Notes under the pieces: generated by a model | Databases searched by the model: none | Told to the model about the DNA's origin: nothing | The model's input: the letters and a program-made list of their open reading frames with translations, nothing else | Source: Synechococcus sp. SB0662_bin_14 | Lineage (GTDB): Bacteria; Cyanobacteriota; Cyanobacteriia; PCC-6307; Cyanobiaceae | Direction of reading: 5' to 3' | Assembly (NCBI GenBank): GCA_009840445.1 | Contig: VXNS01000046.1 | Location: 1-40,671 of the forward strand | Length of the DNA: 40,671 nucleotides | Position numbers and translations under genes: made by a program | Part shown: positions 33,262 to 40,671 of the stretch, in pieces | How the letters are laid out: each line of letters opens with the position of its first letter | Position numbering within the stretch: the stretch's first letter is position 1

Positions 33262-34092
33262 TTAGCAGGACCGCTGGGCCCTGGCTTGCTGTGGATTCGT
33301 GGCATCCGCCGCCAACTGCTCCAAAAAGCCGAGGGACCGTGGTTGCCGCTGCAGGTGCTGGCCAATCCAGAGGCGCAGCAACCGCAGTAGCCGTTGCCAC
33401 ACCGGCAAGGGTCCCATCAGGTCTCCGTTTGAGCGGCGCCGTGGCAGGGCCGGGCGCTGCAACCGTTGCAGCAGCGCCAACTCGGACGCATTGAGCACCA
33501 TGGCGGCGCCAGGCTGCCTACCCCTGTGAAAGCCTTCGTCCGGCAAGAAACTGCAGCACCAGTCCCAGTTCCCCAAGGGGGGCGCCAGAGGGCTGTGGTC
33601 ACCGCAGCACCAATCTGTGGGTAAGGCCAGGCCGCCGCTGGCCAGCAGGTGCATGGTCCCCTGAACGGCAACGGCCACCGTCTCCCGCAGCGCCTGTGCC
33701 CCCGGAGCCAGTTGATCCAGGCGCTGCCAGTGGAGCCGCAGCAACTCCACGGTGGTTGGCGCCGGATCCCCCTGCTGCACCAGCAGGAGGGTGAGTTCAG
33801 CCAGCAACTGGGCAGCCGTCAGGGATTCAAGGCGTCGCCCTAGACCTGCAAACGTCTGCCGCACCTCCAGTTGGGTGACCCGTCCCAGGGAACCACGCCC
33901 GCTAGCGACCAAAAGCCGCAGTTCCCGCAGGGGCGCCGCCCCGGCCAAGCTGGAACCGGGTCGCCGTGCGCCAGGCACAACCAGCCGGGTGATGCCCTCC
34001 TCGGGCGTGATCACGGTGAGCAAGCGGTCCCGCTCACCCAAGGCCGAGGCCTTGAGGCCCAGGCTGACTTCAATCAAGCGTGCCTTAGCCAT
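33262..34092 (-). CDS. recO: DNA repair protein RecO
   Basis: Helps RecR load RecA on single-strand-binding-protein-coated DNA. The N-terminal OB fold begins EVSLGLKASALGERDRLLTV, then ITPEEGITRLVVPGARRPGS and LRELRLLVASGRG. A helical domain with LAELTLLLVQQ follows. About 276 aa from ATG 34092. A cysteine pair, WCC...WCC, occurs where many RecO proteins carry a zinc site. It is 16 bases from deoC. Confidence 0.9.
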   Translation of the reverse strand: MAKARLIEVSLGLKASALGERDRLLTVITPEEGITRLVVPGARRPGSSLAGAAPLRELRLLVASGRGSLGRVTQLEVRQTFAGLGRRLESLTAAQLLAELTLLLVQQGDPAPTTVELLRLHWQRLDQLAPGAQALRETVAVAVQGTMHLLASGGLALPTDWCCGDHSPLAPPLGNWDWCCSFLPDEGFHRGRQPGAAMVLNASELALLQRLQRPALPRRRSNGDLMGPLPVWQRLLRLLRLWIGQHLQRQPRSLGFLEQLAADATNPQQARAQRSC

Positions 34093-34108
34093 GGGCGAGC
34101 CGGCCCCG

Positions 34109-34828
34109 TCAGCGAAGGGTGCCGATCTCGCCACGGCGTGCGGCCTCCAGCAGCGCCGGAGCGCCACTGAGCCCCAACCGCTGGGCGCCGGCCTCCAACA
34201 GCCTCAAGGCCTGCTCCAGGCCATGGATGCCTCCAGACGCCTTCACGCCGGCCCGCTTTCTGGCCAGCTTCACCAACCGGCGCACCACTTCAGGGGTGAC
34301 CCCAGGCCCGTAGCCGGTACCGGTCTTGAGCCATTGGGCCCCCGCATCCATAGCCGCTTCCACCAGTGTCTCCAGCAGAGGGGTGGGCAGACGGGCCGCC
34401 TCCGTGATCACCTTCACCGGCAGGCCCAGTTGGACAATGGCAGCCAACTCTCCGTAAACCTGCTCTGTGTCGCCATCGGCAAGGGCGGCAAAATCCGGCA
34501 CCACGTCCAACTCGTCGGCGCCAGCCTCGGCCACCCACTCCGCCTCCGCCAGTTTGACGGAGGAGGGCACGGCGCCCGTAGGGAAGCCCACCACGGCCAC
34601 CAACCTGGGTCCGCTGGGGGGGAGACGGCACCGCACCCGCTTGACCCACCCGGAAGGGACGCAGAAGCCTCCACATTCCCAGAACCTGGCCGCTCCCACC
34701 TGCTCCTGCAGGGTGCTGCTGCTTTGCAGGGGATCCAGGCAGGCGTGATCCAACAGGGACGGCAGGTGGATGGTGGCCAGCAACCCCTGCAGGGTTGTGT
34801 GGTCTTCTGCGGCAGCGGGACGGTTCAT
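34109..34828 (-). CDS. deoC: Deoxyribose-phosphate aldolase
   Basis: Cleaves 2-deoxyribose 5-phosphate to glyceraldehyde 3-phosphate and acetaldehyde; class I aldolase TIM barrel. LLDHACLDP is the start of the barrel, AGADELDVVPDF, LPVKVITEAA (Schiff-base lysine) and WLKTGTGYGPGVTPE, then GVKASGGI (second lysine) follow. About 239 aa. Its ATG shares one base with the lrtA stop (TGATG), showing translational coupling. Confidence 0.93.
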   Translation of the reverse strand: MNRPAAAEDHTTLQGLLATIHLPSLLDHACLDPLQSSSTLQEQVGAARFWECGGFCVPSGWVKRVRCRLPPSGPRLVAVVGFPTGAVPSSVKLAEAEWVAEAGADELDVVPDFAALADGDTEQVYGELAAIVQLGLPVKVITEAARLPTPLLETLVEAAMDAGAQWLKTGTGYGPGVTPEVVRRLVKLARKRAGVKASGGIHGLEQALRLLEAGAQRLGLSGAPALLEAARRGEIGTLR

Positions 34829-35424
34829 CAGCCGCGGGGTTCAATCACCCCGTAGCCCCCGTGGTTACGGCGGTAGACCACCCGGATCTGCTGGTCTTCG
34901 CGGTCCCGGAAGACGTAGAAGTCGTGGTCCACCAACTCCAACTGGGTGATGGCCTGCTCCAGGGTCATGGGCGGCATGGCAAAGTACTTGCGACGCACTG
35001 CGGGTGTGGGCAAAGCCGGCCGCGACTGCCCCTGCTCGTTGAGTCGTGCGATGGCCTCACTGCTGCCGTTGAGGGCGGCAAGGGCAGCGCTATCCCCACT
35101 GGAACGATTACCCTCGGCGCGGTGGTGATCCTTGATGCGCTCCTTGTAGCGGCGTAACTGACGGCTCAGCTTGCTGGAGACCAGGTCGATGCTGGCGTAG
35201 AGGTTCTCCGAGCGCTCTTCGGCCCGGATGATGGCGCCGTTGGCGAAGATGGTCACCTCCGCGGTTTGCTGCTGCACGCTGGGATTCCTGGCCACGGAAA
35301 GGTGGACGTCGGCTTCGCTGATCAGGCCCTCGAACTTGGCCACGGCACGGCTTAGCTTGTCCTTGGTGTAGTCACTGATGGCCTGAGTGATCTCGAGATT
35401 ACGGCCATGGATCAACAGCTTCAT
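34828..35424 (-). CDS. lrtA: Long-form ribosome hibernation factor (HPF/LrtA)
   Basis: Binds the 30S subunit and dimerises ribosomes in darkness or starvation; first described in cyanobacteria as a light-repressed transcript. 198 aa. The N-terminal domain MKLLIHGRNLEITQAISDYT with RRYKERIKDH binds the ribosome. A flexible linker (about 110-135) leads to the C-terminal dimerisation domain YFAMPPMTLEQAITQLELVD, ending in VVYRRNHGGYGVIEP. ATG 35424 fits the family; the frame extends 15 codons upstream. It diverges from lipB over 59 bases. Confidence 0.94.
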   Translation of the reverse strand: MKLLIHGRNLEITQAISDYTKDKLSRAVAKFEGLISEADVHLSVARNPSVQQQTAEVTIFANGAIIRAEERSENLYASIDLVSSKLSRQLRRYKERIKDHHRAEGNRSSGDSAALAALNGSSEAIARLNEQGQSRPALPTPAVRRKYFAMPPMTLEQAITQLELVDHDFYVFRDREDQQIRVVYRRNHGGYGVIEPRG

Positions 35425-35483
35425 AGGCTGCTCCTGAACACAGGTGCTGGCCTCAGGGTAGCGACCCAACTCCCCCTTGGACC

Positions 35484-36137
35484 ATGCGGCAAGCCGATCT
35501 GTTGCACCTGGATCTGGTATCCATCACCGATGCTTTGGCGCAGCAGGAGCAGCGGCAGCGGCAACTCCTGCTGCGGCCCGATGGTCGCGAAGCGGTTCTG
35601 CTCATGCAACATCCTCCCTGCTACACCATGGGACGGGGCAGCAGCGCCAGCCATCTGCGCCATGGCGTCCAGGGTCTGAGCCACCCCTTGCACCATGTTG
35701 ATCGCGGTGGCGAGGTGACCCACCACTGCCCTGGCCAGCTTGTGCTCTGGCCCGTCCTGAACCTGCAGCGCCACACCCCGGACCTGCATTGGTACTTGCG
35801 CAGTCTGGAGACCGTTGTGCTGACGGTGCTGGCGGCATTGGGGTTGCCCGGTGAGCGGAAGCCGGGCCTGACCGGGGTGTGGTGCGGTGGCCGGAAAGTG
35901 GCGGCAGTGGGCATCGGCTGCCGCCGCTGGATGACCCGCCATGGCCTGGCCCTCAACGTGAGCTGCAGCTTGCAGGGATTTGACGCCATTGTTCCCTGTG
36001 GGCTGAGGCATCATGCGGTGGGGCGGCTGCTGGACTGGCGCCCCGGCCTCACCTGCGCCGACGTGGAACCTCTTCTGCTGGCGGCTGTGGCGCGGCAATT
36101 CAATCTTGAACTCCTCCCCTGTGCGGCTGTGGGATAG
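35484..36137 (+). CDS. lipB: Octanoyl-[ACP]:protein octanoyltransferase
   Basis: Moves octanoate from acyl carrier protein to lipoyl domains, first step of lipoate synthesis. RGGEVTHHCPGQLVLWPVL is the family's RGG-THHxPGQ motif, GRKVAAVGIG carries the catalytic lysine, and the acyl-accepting cysteine is in IVPCGL. About 217 aa. Its products are needed by the complexes that use LpdA (5743). The stop is directly followed by the acyl-ACP synthetase gene. Confidence 0.94.
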   Translation: MRQADLLHLDLVSITDALAQQEQRQRQLLLRPDGREAVLLMQHPPCYTMGRGSSASHLRHGVQGLSHPLHHVDRGGEVTHHCPGQLVLWPVLNLQRHTPDLHWYLRSLETVVLTVLAALGLPGERKPGLTGVWCGGRKVAAVGIGCRRWMTRHGLALNVSCSLQGFDAIVPCGLRHHAVGRLLDWRPGLTCADVEPLLLAAVARQFNLELLPCAAVG

Positions 36138-36166
36138 TGGTGGCTCACGTGCCGACGTTCCCTGGG

Positions 36167-38149
36167 ATGAGCAGCCAATCCAAGGCCCACATTGCCTGGC
36201 AGGCAACCCGGGCTGACGCGCGGGCACAGCAGTCGGGACCTGACTGGAGCGGGTTGAAGCAACTCTACGACCTCTGGCCGGAGCTGGCTCGCCGCCATGG
36301 TTCCCTTGAGGCGTTGAACGCGCCCCACGCCACGCCACCCGAGACCTTCACCTTTGCCGAGCTGGAGGCGGCCATCGACACAACCCGCACAGCCCTGCAA
36401 AGCCTGGGTCTGGGGGCCAACGACGTGGTGGCGCTTTTGGCAGACAACGGTCCCCGCTGGCTCGTTGCGGACCAGGCGGTGATGAGCTGTGGGGCTGCCG
36501 ACGCTGTGCGGGGCTCCACGACTCCGGTGGAGGAGTTGCATTACATCATCGAGGACTGCAACGCCTGCGGCCTGATCCTGCAAGACCGGGCCCTGCTGGA
36601 GCGTCTGCAACGTCTGCCTCTTGGTGACCACGTCTGGCAGCAGTTGCGTTTTGTGGTGTTGCTGACGGATGAGCCGCACCCTGCCGAACTTGAGTGGCCC
36701 AACCAGCGGCCCCGCTCCGACGGAACCCCGGTGCCGCTGCTGTCATGGTCCCGGTTGCAGCAACGGGCCCAGGGCAATCCTATCCAGAAGGCCGCGGTGC
36801 TCAGTGGCGAAGCCGTGGCCACCATCCTCTACACCTCGGGAACCACGGGCCGACCCAAGGGGGTGCCCCTGCGGCACCGGAACCTGATCTACCTGATCCA
36901 GCAACTGATCGTGGCGGTTCAACCCAATCCGGGGGAACGGGCCCTCAGTGTGTTGCCCATTTGGCATTCCTATGAGCGGGCGGCTGGATATTTCCTGCTC
37001 AGTTGTGGTTGCCGGCAGGTCTACACCACCATCCGTGATCTTGGGAAAGATCTGCAAAGCGTGCGGCCCCACTTCCTCACCAGCGTGCCCCGTCTCTGGG
37101 AAAAAATTCAGGAGGGCTTTGATACTGCCCTGCGCCAGGCGCCGCCAAGCCGCCGCAATCTGGTGCGCTCCGCCTTGGCCTGTAGCCGCTTCCACTGTGG
37201 GCAGTGGCGGGCTTGGCGGAATCTTCACCCCGTTCCCTGCAACCCTGGGCAACGGCTGTCGGGCCTGGTGCTGGCTGGTGTGAGCTTGCCCCTGCACCGC
37301 CTGGCGGAGTTGCTGCTCTGGCCCAAGCTGCGGCAAAAGCTGGTGGGGGGTCGGTTGCGCCTTGCCATCAGTGGCGGCGGCGCCCTGAGCCCATCTGTGG
37401 ACGGCTTCTTCGAAGCAGTGGGAATTGAATTGTTGGTGGGATACGGTCTCACGGAAACCAGCCCTGTGCTCACGGCGCGGCGCCTCTGGCGGAATCGGCG
37501 GGGTAGTGCTGGCCAACCCCTGCCCGGCACGGAAATCCGCATTGTGGCTACGGACCAGACCATGGGTCCCCGGGAAGTGATGGGTTGGGAACAAACGGGG
37601 ATTGTGCAAGCCCGGGGTCCACAGGTGATGGGTGGTTACCTGGGGCGGCCTGAAGCCACCGCCCAGGTTCTGGATGGAGAGAACTGGTTTGACACCGGTG
37701 ATCTGGGTTACCTGCTCCGGGATGGTTCCCTGATGATCACGGGCCGCGCCAAGGACACCATTGTGCTGGCCAACGGGGAAAACATTGAACCTACGCCGTT
37801 GGAAGACGCCCTCCTGGCCCATCCCCTGGTGCAGCAGGTGATGGTGGTGGGCCAGGATCGCCGCACCTTAGCGGCCCTGGTGGTACTTGATGAGCCAGCC
37901 CTGAACGAGCAGAAGCAGGGGTGGCCTGCAGAACCGGCCCACCTCATGCCCGTATTGCGTCGCGAACTGAACCAGTTGCTGGCCCAGCGCCGTGGTTCAC
38001 GGCGGGAGGAGCGTCTCAGCGCTCTGGCCTTTGTGGACCCCTTCACCATGGACAACGGCCTGCTCACCCAAACCCTGAAACAGCGGCGAGACCGCATCGC
38101 CGCCACCCACCAGGCCCGGATTGACGCCCTCTACACGGGGCAGCAATAG
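36167..38149 (+). CDS. aas: Long-chain acyl-ACP/acyl-CoA synthetase (AMP-forming)
   Basis: Activates free fatty acids by adenylation; the cyanobacterial enzyme loads acyl carrier protein and recycles fatty acids from membrane lipids. ILYTSGTTGRPKGVPLRHRN is the ATP-binding P-loop motif; LVGYGLTETSPV is A5; WFDTGDLGYL is A7; GRAKDTIVLANGENIEP is A8. About 660 aa with the long insertion region typical of this group. ATG 36167 is taken as start; GTG 36137, overlapping the lipB stop, is also in frame. Confidence 0.92.
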   Translation: MSSQSKAHIAWQATRADARAQQSGPDWSGLKQLYDLWPELARRHGSLEALNAPHATPPETFTFAELEAAIDTTRTALQSLGLGANDVVALLADNGPRWLVADQAVMSCGAADAVRGSTTPVEELHYIIEDCNACGLILQDRALLERLQRLPLGDHVWQQLRFVVLLTDEPHPAELEWPNQRPRSDGTPVPLLSWSRLQQRAQGNPIQKAAVLSGEAVATILYTSGTTGRPKGVPLRHRNLIYLIQQLIVAVQPNPGERALSVLPIWHSYERAAGYFLLSCGCRQVYTTIRDLGKDLQSVRPHFLTSVPRLWEKIQEGFDTALRQAPPSRRNLVRSALACSRFHCGQWRAWRNLHPVPCNPGQRLSGLVLAGVSLPLHRLAELLLWPKLRQKLVGGRLRLAISGGGALSPSVDGFFEAVGIELLVGYGLTETSPVLTARRLWRNRRGSAGQPLPGTEIRIVATDQTMGPREVMGWEQTGIVQARGPQVMGGYLGRPEATAQVLDGENWFDTGDLGYLLRDGSLMITGRAKDTIVLANGENIEPTPLEDALLAHPLVQQVMVVGQDRRTLAALVVLDEPALNEQKQGWPAEPAHLMPVLRRELNQLLAQRRGSRREERLSALAFVDPFTMDNGLLTQTLKQRRDRIAATHQARIDALYTGQQ

Positions 38150-38160
38150 CAATACAAGGA

Positions 38161-38610
38161 ATGAACATTGCTGTCCGGCTGCTGGAGAACCCCTTCGATC
38201 CGCTGGCGGCGTTGTCGGCCTGGGGACTCAACGACGCGGCCCAGGCCCAATTCATCGGTCGGGTGCGGGGCACGGGCGTGGATGGGGCGCCCCTGCGGGG
38301 CCTTTGGCTGGAACATTACCCGGGCATGACGGAAGCCATGCTCAACACCATCTGCCGTGAGGAACTGGTGCGCCACGGCGCCGGCGCAGCCCTGGTGTGG
38401 CATCGGGTGGGCGCCTTGGCGGTGGGAGAGTCCATTGTGCTGGTGGCCACGGCGGGGGACAGGCGTGGTGCGGCCCTGGCCAGTTGCCAAGCAATCCTGG
38501 AAGCCCTGAAGCACCGTGCCCCCTTCTGGAAAAAGGAGTTGGCCCATACAGGTGAACGCTGGGTTCCGGGCAATACGCCCTACGGTGTCAGAACTTCAAC
38601 TGCTGGATAG
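38161..38610 (+). CDS. moaE: Molybdopterin synthase catalytic subunit
   Basis: Adds two sulfurs to precursor Z using the thiocarboxylate of MoaD. 149 aa. FIGRVRGTGVDGAPLRGLWL begins the fold, LEHYPGMTEAML binds substrate, WHRVGALAVGESIVLVATAG and LKHRAPFWKKELAHTGERWV (with the catalytic lysines) complete the family pattern. ATG 38161 has AAGGA upstream and is 11 bases after the synthetase stop. MoaD is not in the window; the MoeZ-like E1 at 18573 could serve it. Confidence 0.94.
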   Translation: MNIAVRLLENPFDPLAALSAWGLNDAAQAQFIGRVRGTGVDGAPLRGLWLEHYPGMTEAMLNTICREELVRHGAGAALVWHRVGALAVGESIVLVATAGDRRGAALASCQAILEALKHRAPFWKKELAHTGERWVPGNTPYGVRTSTAG

Positions 38611-38903
38611 CCCACGGGCAGCACCAGGACCACAGGTGCGGGACGGAGAAACGGCATCGGCAACACAACAAAGGCCAAGGGAAAAGTATTGACAGGAGGA
38701 AGCAATACAGGTCACGACATGATGTGCATAAGGAATAAAGTGTAAACAATCCTTAAGAGTTTGCAAGGGTTGATCTCGGTGTTGCTAGCTGTGGTGAACG
38801 ACACCAAACACAGGAGGACAGCATAGCACAGTGAATTCAACCCTTTTGTCAAGTAAGGCCTGACACCTCTCGATTCTGATGCTAACCCTGATGATAGCCA
38901 GCC
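38611..38903. other. Intergenic region before the LRR gene
   Basis: About 290 bases, AT-richer than the core genes to the left. No gene is recognisable on either strand. A TTGACA at about 38689 is the best -35-like hexamer, but no convincing -10 follows at the right distance. An in-frame TAG at 38895-38897 shows that the LRR gene cannot start before 38904. Confidence 0.5.
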
Positions 38904-40671
38904 ATGTCCCCATCCGTGCTCTTCTACAGAAAGCTGCCCCCTGGCCTGGTGGGCGCTGCGCCACTGACCATTCTCCTCCTCGTGTTCTCCCCAAGCGCTC
39001 ATCCCCAGACCCAGAACATCTGTGAACGGCTGGGCGCATTGAAACACAGTGGGGCAGTATGCAATCTTGCCGATAAAGGACTCACCTCCTTAAGCTCAGG
39101 GGACTTCGACGGGCTCTCCAATCTACAAGCACTCCATCTGAGTAACAACGATCTAAGCAGTTTGCCGGAAGATATTTTCGATGGACTCTCCAGTCTACAA
39201 TTGCTCTATCTGGATAACAACGATCTGACCAGCCTACCGGAAGATGTTTTCGATGAGCTCTCCGGGCTATACAGTCTCCTGTTGAACGAGAATAAGCTAA
39301 CCAGTCTGCCAAGAGACGTCTTCGATGGGCTTTCTGGTCTGCAATATCTCTATCTGAATGGCAACAGTTTAACCTGTTTGCCGCAGAGCACACCTGAAAG
39401 GATAACGGTTGACGTCAAGTTGTTGAAGTGTGTAGAGCCCATCATCGTCACCATCACTGGTGGCGCTGCGGTGACGGAGGGGGCAGCAGCCAGCTTCACC
39501 CTCATCTCCAGCCCTGCCCCTGCTGCTGCGCTCAGCGTCTCGGTGACCGTGGCCCAGAGTGGAAACTATGTCGCTGCGGATGTCATCGGTAGCAAAACGA
39601 TAATGATCCCCATCAGCGGTACCGCCACCTATACCGTAGCCACGGTGGACGACAGCACCAACGAGGTAGACGGCTCCATCTCGGTGACGGTGGGCACGGG
39701 CGCCGGCTACACGGTGGGCAGCAGCGACAAGGCCACGGTGACGGTCCATGACGACGACCCGAACATCTGTGAACGTCACCATTCCCATGGGAGACTTTGC
39801 TGGATTTCCTATCGAGGAATCACCTCATTAGGTGAAAGCGACTTTGCTGGGGCTCTAAATGTTGAAACACTCTTGATGTCTGGTAATAAAATTAAAAGTC
39901 TACCGGCAAATGTCTTCACTGGGCTCTCTAATTTAGACTGGCTCTCAATGAGGTTCAATGGCATAAGCAGTATATCAGAGGATGCTTTTGATGGGCTCTC
40001 TAAGCTACGAGATATCGATCTACTTGGGAATGACCTAAGCAGCCTACCAGAAGACGTCTTTGATGGGCTCTCTGGCTTAGAAGACCTTGGACTGAGTCAA
40101 AATGCCTTAACCGGCTTACCAGAAGATATATTTGATGGACTCTCTAATCTGGAAACACTTGTACTGAATAGCAATAAGATAAGCAGCCTGTCAGAAGATA
40201 TATTTGATGGCCTCTCTAAGCTAACCTGGCTACAGCTGTGGAGCAATAAGCTAAGCGGTCTGCCGGAAGATGTCTTCGATGGACTCTCTAATCTGGAAAC
40301 ACTCTTGCTGTCTGGTAATTGCCTAAGTAGTCTACCAGAAGATGTGTTCGATGGTCTTTCTAATCTGGAAACACTCACACTGGATTACAATGATCTAAAT
40401 AGCCTGCCGGAAGGAATCTTTGATGGACTCTCTAATCTCAAACTGCTCTGGGTGAGGGGCAATAAGTTAAGTTGTTTGCCGGGAGGCCTACCGGAAGGCG
40501 TGAAAGTTGACGTCAACCTACCGCAGTGTATTTACGTCAACATCACGGGAGGCTCGGATGTCAGCGAGGGCACAGCGGCCAGCTTCACCCTGACAGCCAA
40601 CCCCGCGCCTGCTGCTGCGCTCAGCGTCTCGGTGAGAGTAGCCCAGAGCGGTGACTATGCCGCTGCTGACG
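38904..40671 (+). CDS. Secreted leucine-rich-repeat protein with alternating beta domains (partial, runs off window)
   Basis: 589 codons are visible and the frame is still open at the window end. A signal-peptide-like start (LVGAAPLTILLLVFSPSAH) is followed by a cysteine cap (CERLGALKHSGAVC) and four 24-residue repeats of the type LSSLPEDIFDGLSSLQLLYL (residues 60-155), closed by LTCLPQ...C. A beta-sandwich-like domain (about 177-285; VTITGGAAVTEGAAASFTL ... ATVTVHDDD) resembles Calx-beta-type modules. A second cap (CERHHSHGRLC), nine more repeats and a second, near-identical beta domain follow. The repeat consensus is like that of Toll-like and lamprey receptors. It is probably an exported or surface protein that binds host or bacterial ligands; this is inference. 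Confidence 0.85.
   Translation, partial: MSPSVLFYRKLPPGLVGAAPLTILLLVFSPSAHPQTQNICERLGALKHSGAVCNLADKGLTSLSSGDFDGLSNLQALHLSNNDLSSLPEDIFDGLSSLQLLYLDNNDLTSLPEDVFDELSGLYSLLLNENKLTSLPRDVFDGLSGLQYLYLNGNSLTCLPQSTPERITVDVKLLKCVEPIIVTITGGAAVTEGAAASFTLISSPAPAAALSVSVTVAQSGNYVAADVIGSKTIMIPISGTATYTVATVDDSTNEVDGSISVTVGTGAGYTVGSSDKATVTVHDDDPNICERHHSHGRLCWISYRGITSLGESDFAGALNVETLLMSGNKIKSLPANVFTGLSNLDWLSMRFNGISSISEDAFDGLSKLRDIDLLGNDLSSLPEDVFDGLSGLEDLGLSQNALTGLPEDIFDGLSNLETLVLNSNKISSLSEDIFDGLSKLTWLQLWSNKLSGLPEDVFDGLSNLETLLLSGNCLSSLPEDVFDGLSNLETLTLDYNDLNSLPEGIFDGLSNLKLLWVRGNKLSCLPGGLPEGVKVDVNLPQCIYVNITGGSDVSEGTAASFTLTANPAPAAALSVSVRVAQSGDYAAAD

Noticed and set aside
38904-40671. LRR repeats as a CRISPR-like or DNA-level satellite array
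   Set aside because: The 72-base period is the 24-residue protein repeat; codons vary at third positions while the protein consensus is kept, so selection acts on the protein.

Overview
The window is a GC-rich stretch of a cyanobacterial chromosome. The evidence is psaL and psaI (photosystem I), sasA (circadian kinase), a CpcD-type phycobilisome linker domain, a CAAD-domain thylakoid protein, lrtA and a dgdA-like lipid glycosyltransferase. The gene content (recO-deoC-lrtA-lipB-acyl-ACP synthetase, lpdA-trpC) resembles the marine Synechococcus/Prochlorococcus lineage. A large leucine-rich-repeat exoprotein, a restriction-modification system and transposase debris are more typical of a host-associated member such as the sponge symbiont Candidatus Synechococcus spongiarum. 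That species assignment is an inference.

Layout. 1-536: repeat-bearing sequence without a convincing gene. 537-9508: a YhaN/SbcC-like ATPase, aroA, an rRNA methyltransferase, lpdA, trpC, an O-methyltransferase and a CpcS-like protein. 9661-11611: sasA, tRNA-Glu and a small membrane-anchored CpcD-domain protein. 11678-16859: a guanidine-I (ykkC) riboswitch followed by a six-gene guanidine-use operon (guanidine hydrolase, HypA and HypB nickel chaperones, three-part ABC importer). 16834-20343, minus strand: a CysO-like sulfur carrier, threonine synthase, a MoeZ-like E1-rhodanese and a JAMM protease, which together look like a ubiquitin-like sulfur-transfer system. 20382-27860: CAAD protein, tyrA, a degenerate DinG-like helicase, DUF2839 protein, alr, tRNA-Ser, pgi, psaL, psaI and a HEAT-like membrane protein. 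27799-29529: a GT2 glycosyltransferase, then a decayed IS1595-type transposase fused to an 86-bp copy of the start of the methyltransferase gene at 4864. 29526-32014: a PaeR7I/XhoI-type restriction-modification system whose methyltransferase is cut by one in-frame TGA. 32001-38610: dgdA-like, recO, deoC, lrtA, lipB, acyl-ACP synthetase and moaE. 38904 to the end: a secreted LRR/beta-domain protein that runs off the window.

How the genes work together. The guanidine locus senses free guanidine through RNA, imports it, and hydrolyses it with a nickel enzyme matured by its own HypAB. The minus-strand sulfur cluster has all parts known from the mycobacterial CysO pathway (E1 with rhodanese, di-glycine carrier, JAMM peptidase), but with threonine synthase where cysteine synthase would be. 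The accessory block 28.8-32.0 kb and the LRR gene at the right edge carry most signs of transfer and recombination; the rest is compact core metabolism with short or overlapping gene junctions.
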